Shown: piece after piece, positions 44,426 through 52,704 of the stretch
Layout: every line of letters begins with the position of its first letter
Numbering within the stretch: position 1 is the stretch's first letter
Assembly (NCBI RefSeq): GCF_900116435.1
Contig: NZ_FPAZ01000002.1
Location: 169,558-233,557 of the forward strand
DNA length: 64,000 nucleotides
Direction of reading: 5' to 3'
DNA from: Pseudoalteromonas lipolytica
Lineage (GTDB): Bacteria; Pseudomonadota; Gammaproteobacteria; Enterobacterales; Alteromonadaceae
Made by a program: the position numbers and the translations under genes
The notes under the pieces: model-generated
Seen by the model: only the letters and a program-made list of their open reading frames with translations
Databases searched by the model: none
Told to the model about the DNA's origin: nothing

Positions 44426-45250
44426 ATGAAAAAGTTTTTACCAATTTTTCTTTCTTGTATTTATGGGTTGGCAACCCCTTCAGTACTGGCTTTAGAGGAT
44501 AGAGAAGCACTGGTTCCTTTACCTTCATTAGATGATTTCACTAACGGGAAAGACGGCTGGAGCTTTGGGCTTGGTGCAGGCGTTGAATATGAAACGGCTT
44601 ACGAAGGTTCAGACGAATTTGGGTTTGAATTGCAGCCTGCGGGAGCGGTGCAATGGCGTAAGGGCGATAATATATTTTATTTTGCTGGAGAAGCATTTGG
44701 TTGGCGTGGTCTTCGAAACAATGATTGGTTGTTAGAGGCATCGGTAGGTTTTGATGAGGGGCGAGAAGAAAGCGATTCAGATGATGGCCGATTAGATGGG
44801 TTAGGTGATCAAGAAGAAGGGTTTGAACTGGTGTTTCAGGCTCGTCGTTCTTTCACACCTGATTGGCGTTACTGGCTAGTAAGCCGTGTTGTGGCAAGTG
44901 AAGATGGAAATTTAGGTTTGTTTGGGGTGGGCAGACGCTTTGGAACCCACACAGATGGGTCGGGTTCTGAAGTTAATCTAGTGGCTGTTTTTCATGATAG
45001 TGACTATGCCAACAAAGGGTTTGGTATAGACGAAATGCAATCTGCGGCATCAGGCTTAGAAACGACCTCTTTGAGTGGGGGATTACGCTCGTTTGGCGTG
45101 GATTACAGTTACCGACATAATATGAATGATAATTGGCAGATTTACGCGGAAGCTCTTTTTGAGTACTTCAGCAGTGATGTAAGGAAAAGCCCCATCGCGC
45201 GTAGTAATTATGAAAGTGAAATCGGCGTCGGTTTCATTTATATTTTCTAA
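44426..45250 (+). CDS. MipA/OmpV family outer-membrane protein
   Basis: 274 residues. Signal peptide 1-22 (cut VLA). The mature protein shows the MipA pattern: WSFGLGAGVEYETAYEGSDE near the start, FELQPAGAVQWRKGDNIFY, an acidic loop (EESDSDDGRLDGLGDQEEG), and the C-terminal strand ESEIGVGFIYIF with a terminal Phe. It would form an outer-membrane beta-barrel. MipA in E. coli binds MltA and MrcB, while OmpV is a porin; which role applies here is not clear. A hairpin (45268-45293) follows. Confidence 0.87.
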   Translation: MKKFLPIFLSCIYGLATPSVLALEDREALVPLPSLDDFTNGKDGWSFGLGAGVEYETAYEGSDEFGFELQPAGAVQWRKGDNIFYFAGEAFGWRGLRNNDWLLEASVGFDEGREESDSDDGRLDGLGDQEEGFELVFQARRSFTPDWRYWLVSRVVASEDGNLGLFGVGRRFGTHTDGSGSEVNLVAVFHDSDYANKGFGIDEMQSAASGLETTSLSGGLRSFGVDYSYRHNMNDNWQIYAEALFEYFSSDVRKSPIARSNYESEIGVGFIYIF

Positions 45251-45267
45251 CTTTAATGCTCTTTGAC

Positions 45268-45293
45268 AGCCTGCTCAAAGCGTTGGGCAGGCT
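45268..45293 (+). terminator. Weak terminator after MipA/OmpV
   Basis: AGCCTGC and GCAGGCT pair across a 12-nt loop, 17 bases after the stop, followed by TTAAATTAT rather than a pure T run. Confidence 0.45.
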
Positions 45294-45500
45294 TAAATTA
45301 TCGTGCCTACACTACGGTATTTTATATTTTTGCCATTTTATAAGCTCTATTGATTTTGAAGTGTGCGGCATTTTCAACCTTAATGCCTAAATGTCGTGTT
45401 GCTATGAGGGGGTAGAACATTGAGTAAGTTACTGAATATTGTTATTACGCTTATTCTACGGTCAATGTAATGTGTTTTGTTCTTCCTATTGGTGTTAATT

Positions 45501-47039
45501 TTAATTGTCTACAGGTTTTAGCGCGGGTATCTCGTTGGCGAGTAAATCGCTGATAGGCACTAACACTATGTGGTAAACACATTGTTCAGACGTATTTTGA
45601 TCCGGCACCATTAAAGCGCGAATGTAGAGTACGTCTTGGCAATCACTCTTTTGGTTTTTTACAAATGTTTGCACCAAATGCCCACCTCGGCAGGCTGATT
45701 TTATATTTTGAAAATCATCAGGGGCAATTATTTCGCTAATTTGGTCTGTTTGAATATCAATCTCAATATGGGCGTGTTTATTAATGCGTGTTAGCGCTCC
45801 TTGCTCATTAACAATGATAAAAGGGGCAGGGAACTGGTTTGTTGAATCGAAGTGCTTTTTATTGGGTAGGCGCGAATGAAACCCTTCAAACGCATGCACC
45901 ATCATAACGTAGTTACCTTCTTGTGAAACGCGGGGGATTTGAATACAAAAGACTTTTTTGTGCCGACCATTTGGGTAAAAATCCCATTCAGAACTTATTT
46001 CGGCTTCTCCTGAAACAAAGCGTCGATAATAGCTTTTTAGCCGTGTTTTAACTGAGTAACTCATTAAGTTGAATGTTTTTGCTTGTAAGTTTTTCAGGCT
46101 CTCTACTCCCCAAAATTTAACCCCAGAACGATTTGCCCAAATGACTTTATTGGTGTTGAAATCCCATAGCCAAGAAGGATGTGGGCGAAGCTCTAGTAAA
46201 CGAAGCTCTTTTTCACTGAGTAACAATGTGGCGTTATCACATTTTGCGCTGTATTGACTGTGAGTATAATTAGTAATCCACTCTTTAAGAGCGTGCTCCT
46301 CAACCCCTTTGTCAAATAAAAAGCCCTGACCAATTTTGGCACCGGCTTCAATAAGAATGCCTCGTGCCATGCAGGTTTCTATGCCTTCGATTACACAACG
46401 CAGCTCTAAATCACTGCACAGCTGAAGAATAGCGTTCATGCCTGCCATGCTTGCTTTGTCATTAATAAGCTGCGAGGTTAAGGAGTAGTCAATTTTTACT
46501 TCGCTAAACACATTTAACCGAATCGTTTCGAGTGTCGAAAAGCCCGTCCAGAAATCATCAATAGCAAGTTGAATACCCAATTGACTGAGTTGTCTCAGGT
46601 TTGCCACGCTTTGGTTGCTGAAAATACCTGCGGTTTCGGTGACTTCGAGTACAATCGAATCTGCATTTATCTGGTATTGATTGATTAAATGACCGATTTG
46701 TTTGGCGAAGCCTTCAACGGTGAGGTCATTAGCTGACATATTTAATGAATAGTGAATAGCCGTTTTCGTATTATCAAGGGACTGAATGGTCTGCAGCATT
46801 CGCTCAAACAGTGTGAGCGTTAATAAATAACATTGTTCATTTATTTCGAGTAGATCAATAAAATGAAATGGTGCGATGACACCATATTTAGGATGATTCC
46901 AGCGTGCCAGAAATTCAAACCCGACCAGTTCGTATGTGTCGAGGTTGACTTGTGGCTGTGCGACTAAAAAGAACTCGTTGTTTTTGATGGCCATCAAAAT
47001 ATCGTCAATTTTAAAGCGCGGTATATTCGACAGCATCAT
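45501..47039 (-). CDS. EAL-domain c-di-GMP phosphodiesterase with PAS-like C-terminal half
   Basis: 512 residues. The EAL domain comes first (about 10-245): EFLARWNHP (Glu conserved; Phe replaces the Ala of EAL), SLNMSAND, VLEVTETAG, LAIDDFWTGFS, VKIDYSL, CVIEGIET and GQGFLF. All metal and catalytic positions appear present, so it may hydrolyse c-di-GMP. DDFW in place of the usual DDFG in loop 6 is uncommon. The C-terminal half (about 275-400) has a PAS-like region (HPSWLWDFNTNKVIWANRSG). EAL at the N-terminus and PAS after it is the reverse of the usual order. No signal peptide or membrane helix, so cytosolic. Confidence 0.85.
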   Translation of the reverse strand: MMLSNIPRFKIDDILMAIKNNEFFLVAQPQVNLDTYELVGFEFLARWNHPKYGVIAPFHFIDLLEINEQCYLLTLTLFERMLQTIQSLDNTKTAIHYSLNMSANDLTVEGFAKQIGHLINQYQINADSIVLEVTETAGIFSNQSVANLRQLSQLGIQLAIDDFWTGFSTLETIRLNVFSEVKIDYSLTSQLINDKASMAGMNAILQLCSDLELRCVIEGIETCMARGILIEAGAKIGQGFLFDKGVEEHALKEWITNYTHSQYSAKCDNATLLLSEKELRLLELRPHPSWLWDFNTNKVIWANRSGVKFWGVESLKNLQAKTFNLMSYSVKTRLKSYYRRFVSGEAEISSEWDFYPNGRHKKVFCIQIPRVSQEGNYVMMVHAFEGFHSRLPNKKHFDSTNQFPAPFIIVNEQGALTRINKHAHIEIDIQTDQISEIIAPDDFQNIKSACRGGHLVQTFVKNQKSDCQDVLYIRALMVPDQNTSEQCVYHIVLVPISDLLANEIPALKPVDN

Positions 47040-47185
47040 GGTTCCTTATTTTTTATTGGGTTGTGTTTATTGCCGTTACAGTATTGGTGAACGTAGTTAT
47101 GTTAGCTAGTCGGAAAGGGTGATTAAACATTCAGAAATTGCTTAAAATTAAGGAATTACGATTTTTTGAATAGCGTGAAGTAAAA

Positions 47186-47216
47186 AAGCAGGTGTCGTGT
47201 AGCACGCTACCTGCTT
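47186..47216 (-). terminator. Terminator of the mesX-mesD operon
   Basis: On the minus strand AAGCAGGT pairs with ACCTGCTT, with an inner CGTG/CACG stem, followed by TTTTTT. It is 34 bases beyond the mesD stop. Confidence 0.85.
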
Positions 47217-47249
47217 GTTTATCTGTAATGTCGTTGTTTTTCGTGAGGA

Positions 47250-48281
47250 TTAATTAGCTAGCAGCTCTTTTCGTACAAGCTCTGTCCCTGCGCTGAGGGC
47301 TTTTAATTTGTCATTTGCGATATCTCGGGGCAATGGGGCCATGCCGCAGTTGGTGCAAGGGTAGAGCTTATCGGCATCAACATATTTGAGTGCTTCACGC
47401 AGTGTTGCGGCAACCTCTTCTGGGGTTTCTATTTCATTGCGTGCGACATCAATGGCGCCTACCATCACTTTTTTTCCACGGATCAGCTCAAGTAACTCAA
47501 TTGGTACACGCGAGTTATGACATTCGAGCGAAATTATATCGATATTCGATTTTTGTAGCTTAGGAAATATTTCCTCGTATTGGCGCCACTCGTTGCCCAA
47601 TGTTTGTTTCCAATCGGTATTGGCTTTAATGCCGTAACCGTAACAAATATGAACGGCGGTTTCGCATTGCAGCCCTTCGATTGCTCTTTCAAGGCAGGCA
47701 ATACCCCAGTCGTTAACGTCGTCAAAAAACACATTAAAAGCGGGCTCATCAAATTGAATGATATCGACACCTGCAGCTTCAAGCTCTTTGGCCTCTTGAT
47801 TAAGAATTTTAGCAAATTCCCAGGCGAGCTTTTCGCGGCTGTGATAATGGTCATCGTACAGGGTGTCGATCATGGTCATCGGACCCGGCAACGCCCATTT
47901 GATTGGCTGCTTGGTTTGTGCGCGCAAAAATTTGGCATCGTCAACAAACACCGGTTTGGTACGTGATAAAGGCCCAACAACACACGGCACACTGGCATCG
48001 TAACGGTCACGTATTTTAACGGTTTTACGGTTTTCGAAATCAACCCCTGTTAAGTGTTCAATAAAGGTGGTGACAAAGTGCTGGCGGGTTTGTTCGCCAT
48101 CACTCACAATATCAACACCTGCTAACTGTTGTTCATGCAACGAAACACGCAGAGCATCATGCTTGCCATCGCTAAGTTCACTTCCTTGCAATTTCCAGGG
48201 TGACCAAAGCGTTTCTGGCTGTGCCAACCAAGACGGTTTTGGCAAGCTGCCAGCGGTTGAAGTAGGTAATAATTTTTTCAT
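47250..48281 (-). CDS. mesD: Core methionine synthase MesD (MetE C-terminal domain only)
   Basis: 343 residues equal to the catalytic C-terminal barrel of MetE without the folate-binding N-terminal half. It opens with TSTAGSLPKPSWL and has IKWALPGPMTMID, IIQFDEPAFN, the zinc ligands in VHICYGYG and the last zinc cysteine in YPCTNCGMAPL. Price and co-workers described MesD as a folate-independent methionine synthase that needs its neighbour MesX and oxygen. The adjacent upstream gene is that partner (DUF1852), 24 bases away. The methyl donor is not settled. Product: methionine from homocysteine in the cytosol. Confidence 0.9.
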   Translation of the reverse strand: MKKLLPTSTAGSLPKPSWLAQPETLWSPWKLQGSELSDGKHDALRVSLHEQQLAGVDIVSDGEQTRQHFVTTFIEHLTGVDFENRKTVKIRDRYDASVPCVVGPLSRTKPVFVDDAKFLRAQTKQPIKWALPGPMTMIDTLYDDHYHSREKLAWEFAKILNQEAKELEAAGVDIIQFDEPAFNVFFDDVNDWGIACLERAIEGLQCETAVHICYGYGIKANTDWKQTLGNEWRQYEEIFPKLQKSNIDIISLECHNSRVPIELLELIRGKKVMVGAIDVARNEIETPEEVAATLREALKYVDADKLYPCTNCGMAPLPRDIANDKLKALSAGTELVRKELLAN

Positions 48282-48305
48282 AATAATCGCTTAGTTATCT
48301 CGTTA

Positions 48306-49280
48306 TTAGGCCAGATTGCTAGACCATTGCTCAAGCACTGTTTTATAGGGCTTTATAAAGTATTGTTCGGCAAACTTGCCTTGTGCAACAGCTAACTGAC
48401 TGCGCTCTTCACGGTCATAAATAATTTGTGTTAATGAATGATCTTGGTTCTTTAAGTTTGGTTTATAACGGCTCCCTGCGACTGCATTGGCGTTATAAAT
48501 TTCTGGCCTGTAGATCTTTTGAAAGGTCTCCATAGTGCTAATGGTGCTGATAAGCTCAAGGTTAGTGTAATCGTTAAGCAAATCACCAAAAAAATAGAAT
48601 GCCAGAGGAGCCACACTGTTAGGAGGCATAAAGTAACGCACTTGTAAGCCCATTTTTTTGAAGTATTGTTCGGTTAATGATGTTTCATTTGGCTGATACT
48701 CTACCCCTAAAATTGGATGCTGGTTTTCAGTGCGGTGATAGGTTTTGTTGTCTGACACGCTTAAGCAAATAACCGGTGGTTTTTTAAAGTGGCTTTTGTA
48801 AGTATCAGAGCTTACAAAGTGTTGAAACAGCTTGCCGTGTAAGTCGCCAAAGTTATCGGGGATGCTAAATTGGCTTTTACTTTTATTATGATCAAGCAGC
48901 AACACACTAAAGTCATAGTCGCGAACATAAGATGAGAAGTTGTTACCCACAATGCCTTCGATTCGTTCATCGGTGTGGTGATCAATAATATTCGTTTTTA
49001 ACACTTCAATAGAGGGAAAAACGTCACCGCTGTTCGCAATATCGATATCAACAGAAATAATTTCCAGTTCAACAGAGTAGCGAGTGCCTTGTGGGTTATC
49101 CCAATTTGCTAAGGCATTAAAACGATTATTAATCATTTTTAAAGCATTGCGTAGGTTCTGTTTACGGCTTTCGCCTCTTGCTAAGTTTGCAAAGTTGGTA
49201 GTGATACGCGTGCTGTTTGATGGATGGTAGTTTTCATCCAAGCAAATGCGCTTAATAGTAAATGTAAAATCATTTTTCAT
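48306..49280 (-). CDS. mesX: MesX, DUF1852 partner of core methionine synthase
   Basis: 324 residues of the DUF1852 family: FTIKRICLDENYHPSNSTRI at the start, NLARGESRKQNLRNALKMIN, and a C-terminal YKPNLKNQDHSLTQIIYDR. No signal peptide or membrane helix. DUF1852 genes sit next to core-MetE genes in many bacteria, and genetic work found MesX needed for MesD activity; an oxygenase-type role in providing the methyl group has been proposed. It is the first gene of the mesX-mesD operon. A MetR-type inverted repeat lies about 170 bases upstream. Confidence 0.88.
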   Translation of the reverse strand: MKNDFTFTIKRICLDENYHPSNSTRITTNFANLARGESRKQNLRNALKMINNRFNALANWDNPQGTRYSVELEIISVDIDIANSGDVFPSIEVLKTNIIDHHTDERIEGIVGNNFSSYVRDYDFSVLLLDHNKSKSQFSIPDNFGDLHGKLFQHFVSSDTYKSHFKKPPVICLSVSDNKTYHRTENQHPILGVEYQPNETSLTEQYFKKMGLQVRYFMPPNSVAPLAFYFFGDLLNDYTNLELISTISTMETFQKIYRPEIYNANAVAGSRYKPNLKNQDHSLTQIIYDREERSQLAVAQGKFAEQYFIKPYKTVLEQWSSNLA

Positions 49281-49448
49281 GGCTGTAGGTATCCAATGTT
49301 TAATCCGAAAACGTGACTGCTGTTTAATTATTTATCGCAGTGTTAGTCATAACAGGCTACTCAATTAGCTGTAGTAACCTTTGCAGCGTTAATAAATTTA
49401 TACGTGCTCTGATGCATGAAGAAAAACGTTTTTATTTCAGGTAAAACA

Positions 49449-49461
49449 TGAATGCGATTCA
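49449..49461. promoter_or_regulatory. MetR-like box upstream of mesX
   Basis: TGAATGCGATTCA fits the MetR consensus TGAA-N5-TTCA, and the symmetry extends one base on each side (ATGAAT/ATTCAT). MetR activates metE in enterobacteria with homocysteine as co-effector, so the site fits its place before a methionine synthase operon. The rest of the 49281-49669 gap holds nothing else clear. Confidence 0.55.
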
Positions 49462-49669
49462 TACATTAAAGGGACGCACTCTTGTGGTGTGTGTTTAATA
49501 TGGGTGCAAAGTACTTAAACATACTTTGAAAGTCTAGATGGCTAAATGGGTTGGGCTATGATGTGGTTTTTTCATGTGAAACGTGAGTAATATTCAATAC
49601 TTAACGCCGCAACTATTGTTCCTTTAATTGATATACTCGAAATCTAAACGAATAACAGAGATAAAGGGA

Positions 49670-50479
49670 ATGAGTGAATTAATCGTGTTGGTGCTTTACT
49701 GCGCTTTACTTGGCAGTGGCGTTGGGTTTTTAGCCGGTTTATTAGGGATTGGTGGCGGTTTAGTGATTGTGCCAATACTCAGCATTATATTACTGCACTT
49801 TAATGTCTTACCCGCAGAGCAGGTTGTTGTAGTGGCTATTGCAACCTCATTGGCATCCATACTTTTTACTTCAACGTCGTCAGCAATAGCGCATCATAAA
49901 AATGGCAATGTGCCATGGGAAATTGCGCCTTGGGTGATGGTTGGTGTGGCACTTGGTGCGCTCATCAGTGGCTTTATTGCGGCGTTATTACCAGAAAATG
50001 TGGTGAGGTTAGTATTCGCTATTTGCGTTGTGCTCATTGCGCTTAAAATGATTTTTGGGGGCAGGGGAGATACATCCACTGCGCGTCAATTACCTAATAA
50101 AGGCCTGCTTACATTTTTTACCACAATCACCGGTGGTTTATCTGCCATGATAGGTATTGGGGGCGGTGCGGTGCTTGTGCCATTATTAACGTTTTTTTCA
50201 GTCGATATGAAAAAAGCCATTGGCTGTGCATCGGCTTGTGGCATTGTTATTGCGCTATTTGGTTCGGTAGGTTACATCAGTGCGGGTAGTCAGTACTTTG
50301 CATTGCAAGACGGTTTTGCAGGGTTTGTTTATTTACCGGCTCTGTTGGGTATTGTTTGTACGTCTTGGTTTACTGCGCCTTGGGGGGCCCTAGCAACGCA
50401 GACATGGCCAGTGTCATTGATCAAAAAAATATTTGCCACTTTGCTTATTATAATGACCGTTAATATGCTGACTCGCTAG
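49670..50479 (+). CDS. Sulfite exporter TauE/SafE family protein
   Basis: 269 residues with eight or nine predicted membrane helices in two similar halves, each starting with a glycine-rich segment: GSGVGFLAGLLGIGGGLVIV and later TTITGGLSAMIGIGGGAVLV. TauE/SafE proteins export sulfur-containing or other small organic anions. The ATG at 49670 has AAAGGGA upstream; an open frame 14 codons longer is less likely. No sulfur-metabolism gene is directly adjacent apart from the methionine synthase pair on the other strand. Confidence 0.85.
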   Translation: MSELIVLVLYCALLGSGVGFLAGLLGIGGGLVIVPILSIILLHFNVLPAEQVVVVAIATSLASILFTSTSSAIAHHKNGNVPWEIAPWVMVGVALGALISGFIAALLPENVVRLVFAICVVLIALKMIFGGRGDTSTARQLPNKGLLTFFTTITGGLSAMIGIGGGAVLVPLLTFFSVDMKKAIGCASACGIVIALFGSVGYISAGSQYFALQDGFAGFVYLPALLGIVCTSWFTAPWGALATQTWPVSLIKKIFATLLIIMTVNMLTR

Positions 50480-50492
50480 CATATTTTTAATG

Positions 50493-50543
50493 CTTGAATG
50501 TAAGGCACCTGTTGGGCAGCTATGTCTTGCATTCAAGTTTTTT
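50493..50543 (+). terminator. Terminator after the TauE/SafE gene
   Basis: CTTGAATG (50493-50500) pairs with CATTCAAG (50530-50537), continued by AAG/CTT after one mismatch, then a run of T. Confidence 0.75.
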
Positions 50544-50581
50544 GGGCTAGCGTAATCTAGCAATTTGCATTTTATCGTGGG

Positions 50582-50725
50582 ATGCTATGTTTACGTTTAA
50601 CACCTGAATTTTATGTGCGTTCGCAATTTCCTACTAAACTTGCAAGGGCAGAATTCATAGAGCGCGCAGCGATGCAGGGAAATGAAAAAGCACGTATATG
50701 TTTGTCGATGAACAAGTGGGCGTAA
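50582..50725 (+). CDS. Possible small protein (47 residues)
   Basis: Open frame starting ATG, containing RSQFPTKLARAEFIERAAMQ and ending CLSMNKWA, overlapping the next gene in another frame. GTGGG touches the start codon, which is poor spacing for a ribosome site. It could be a real small gene or the decayed beginning of the next one. No family known. Confidence 0.3.
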   Translation: MLCLRLTPEFYVRSQFPTKLARAEFIERAAMQGNEKARICLSMNKWA

Positions 50726-50928
50726 ACAGTGCGGCTAAAGCCTATGCGATTAATCGTTTGCTTATGGAAATGACGCAAAATAATGATTTATATAATCGCT
50801 ATGCTTGGTTTGAGCAAAAGCACTCCCCACGCTTGTCACAGAATGAGCTTGCAGATGCTAATACCTTGTTTGAGCAGTGGTTAGCAGAGATAAATAAAAA
50901 TGGCTCGCTTTATCCGAGTGAGTTTTAA
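50698..50928 (+). CDS. Hypothetical protein (76 residues)
   Basis: Predicted soluble helical protein (NSAAKAYAINRLLMEMTQNN, ADANTLFEQWLAEIN). No family recognised. The start overlaps the end of a small upstream open frame by 28 bases. It precedes, by 14 bases, a zinc-ribbon-like gene on the same strand with AGGAGG between them, so the two are probably co-translated. Confidence 0.55.
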   Translation: MFVDEQVGVNSAAKAYAINRLLMEMTQNNDLYNRYAWFEQKHSPRLSQNELADANTLFEQWLAEINKNGSLYPSEF

Positions 50929-50942
50929 GGAGGAAATTTACG

Positions 50943-51347
50943 ATGATAAAACCAGATTACGCAAATTATACATTGGCAGAACTGATTGATTGCCAACATC
51001 ATATAGACGCACACGCATGGCCTGAACGTGTTAAAGAAATCGATCACTATCTTGGTCTGTATGCTGCAAAATCGCCTGAACATGAACGGGAATACAAGCA
51101 GGCAGTCTTTAACGCATTTTGCGATACCTTACGTCGCGATCTTGCGATAAACATCGATGATAACATTTTGTGGTTTTTAAGGTTTTTTTCTAAGCGTGCA
51201 AAAGCGCTAACTCCAAGTACATTTGCTGATGAAGTGTGTCCACTTTGCCATGCAAGTCTTCATGCTCGAACTTGGGCTGGTGGTTGGGAATTGCACTGTA
51301 AAGCATGTGATGTGGCGGGTATTGTCGTCGAACGTTACTCTGTTTAA
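50943..51347 (+). CDS. Hypothetical protein with C-terminal zinc-ribbon motif
   Basis: 134 residues. The N-terminal 90 are helical. The C-terminal 40 contain CPLCH and CKACD, spaced like a zinc ribbon, with WAGGWELHC between. No family recognised. Strong AAGGAGG ribosome site seven bases before the ATG, right after the previous stop. Follows the 76-residue gene in the same operon. Confidence 0.6.
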   Translation: MIKPDYANYTLAELIDCQHHIDAHAWPERVKEIDHYLGLYAAKSPEHEREYKQAVFNAFCDTLRRDLAINIDDNILWFLRFFSKRAKALTPSTFADEVCPLCHASLHARTWAGGWELHCKACDVAGIVVERYSV

Positions 51348-51435
51348 GAAGTCGAATCGTGGTAAAAAAAACAAGTAAAAAAGGTGTAGATTTTACTTTG
51401 TACTTGTGACTTTTGGTTATATAGTCTACGCCTAA

Positions 51436-51595
51436 CCTTAGGGGAGTAGTCGCTTAGTTACTAAGATGAACGTCAACAGTCTCCGAGCATTCGTTCGTGG
51501 CGTTCATGTCCGTAGTATGGATTGACAAGACTTAAGGCATCTATTGTGTTCCGGGCGGGCATAGTGCATGCCTTATTGTATTCCGCCCTAAGGAG
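51436..51595 (+). ncRNA. yybP-ykoY manganese riboswitch with translational switch
   Basis: The aptamer (51436-51537) shows the conserved AGGGGAGTAG, CGTCAACA and TTGACAAGAC elements of the yybP-ykoY class, closed by a P1 stem CCTTA/TAAGG. After it, GGGCGG (51553-51558) pairs with CCGCCC (51583-51588). The Shine-Dalgarno AAGGAG is at 51590-51595. P1's 5' strand CCTTAGGG (51436-51443) is perfectly complementary, 8 bp, to CCCTAAGG (51586-51593), which includes the SD. So Mn-bound aptamer would keep P1 closed and free the SD; without Mn the SD would be covered. The fold is read by eye. Confidence 0.85.
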
Positions 51596-51602
51596 CCTGC
51601 TC

Positions 51603-51695
51603 GTGTTTATTACTTTTCTAGCGTGTGGTCTGGGTGACTACGCAATGTTCAAGTCGGTCATTTTGTTACTATTGATGCGCCGGGAGTTCATATGA
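51603..51695 (+). CDS. Leader ORF coupled to the exporter gene (30 residues)
   Basis: GTG start seven bases after the riboswitch-controlled AAGGAG. The peptide opens FITFLACGLGDYAMF and continues with a hydrophobic run VILLLLM before RREFI; its TGA overlaps the ATG of the exporter (ATGA). So translation of the leader would be set by the riboswitch and hand over to the exporter. The exporter also has its own GGGAG. No known family; a small membrane peptide is possible. Confidence 0.6.
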   Translation: MFITFLACGLGDYAMFKSVILLLLMRREFI

Positions 51696-52663
51696 TTACT
51701 TTTGTCCTCGCTATTTTATGCGGTTTTGCATTGCTGATTTGGAGTGCCGATCGATTTGTTGATGGTGCCGCTGTCAGTGCTAAATATGCGGGTATGCCAA
51801 CTCTTTTAATTGGTATGGTCGTTGTTGGCTTTGGCACGTCTGCGCCAGAAATGTTGGTGTCAGCTATGGCGGCGGCAGACGGCAGCCCCGAGCTTGCCTT
51901 AGGGAATGCCGTTGGGTCAAATATCGTAAATATAGGGCTGATATTGGGCCTTACAGCTATTATCTCGCCGATAGTTGTTCATTCAACGATTGTTAAAAAA
52001 GAGCTGCCACTATTACTGCTTGTTAGTATTTTGCTTGCTGTGTTGATATGGGACAACAGCCTAACGCGTTTTGATGCCATTGTATTATTACTTGGGTTTC
52101 TAGCCTTTATTGGCTGGAGTATTTTTGCTGCGCTAAAAAGCAAAAACGATACCTTACAAAACGATGTTGAGCAGGAACTGAGTGCCCAACCTATGTCGCT
52201 TAAGGCGGCTATTACTTGGTTAGTCATCGGGCTTATTGTACTCATTTCCAGCTCTCGTTTACTTGTGTGGGGGGCGGTAAATATTGCTGAACTTATGGGA
52301 ATAAGCGATTTAATTATTGGCTTAACTATTGTGGCACTGGGTACGTCGTTACCTGAACTTGCCGCCTCAGTTGTCGCAGCGCGAAAAGGTGAACACGATA
52401 TTGCCATTGGTAACGTGATTGGCTCTAACATGTTTAATATTTTAGCGGTGACAGGCATTGCTGGTGTTATTGCGCCTGCCGTTAATCTTTCAAGTGATTT
52501 ATTAATGCGTGATTGGTTAGCGATGTTCTCTTTAACGCTATGTTTATTAGTGTTTGCTTATGGTTATCGCAGGACTGGCAGAATAAACAGAGTTGAAGGG
52601 GTTGGGCTACTGCTTGTGTACTGTGCCTATAATACGTGGTTACTGTTTTCAGTAAGCAATTAA
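51692..52663 (+). CDS. CaCA-superfamily cation exchanger, probable manganese exporter
   Basis: 323 residues, ten helices in two inverted repeats, each with the alpha motif: GFGTSAPEMLVS and GNAVGSNIVN in the first, ALGTSLPELAAS and GNVIGSNMFN in the second. It is like E. coli YrbG (a calcium/sodium antiporter homologue). A Mn riboswitch upstream points to Mn(II), or Mn and Ca, efflux in exchange for Na+ or H+ at the inner membrane. Its start overlaps a leader peptide stop. The next gene, MscS, is 41 bases on and may share the transcript. Confidence 0.88.
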   Translation: MITFVLAILCGFALLIWSADRFVDGAAVSAKYAGMPTLLIGMVVVGFGTSAPEMLVSAMAAADGSPELALGNAVGSNIVNIGLILGLTAIISPIVVHSTIVKKELPLLLLVSILLAVLIWDNSLTRFDAIVLLLGFLAFIGWSIFAALKSKNDTLQNDVEQELSAQPMSLKAAITWLVIGLIVLISSSRLLVWGAVNIAELMGISDLIIGLTIVALGTSLPELAASVVAARKGEHDIAIGNVIGSNMFNILAVTGIAGVIAPAVNLSSDLLMRDWLAMFSLTLCLLVFAYGYRRTGRINRVEGVGLLLVYCAYNTWLLFSVSN

Positions 52664-52704
52664 GTTAACGAATTGAAATATAAATATATTATACAGGACA
52701 TAGT

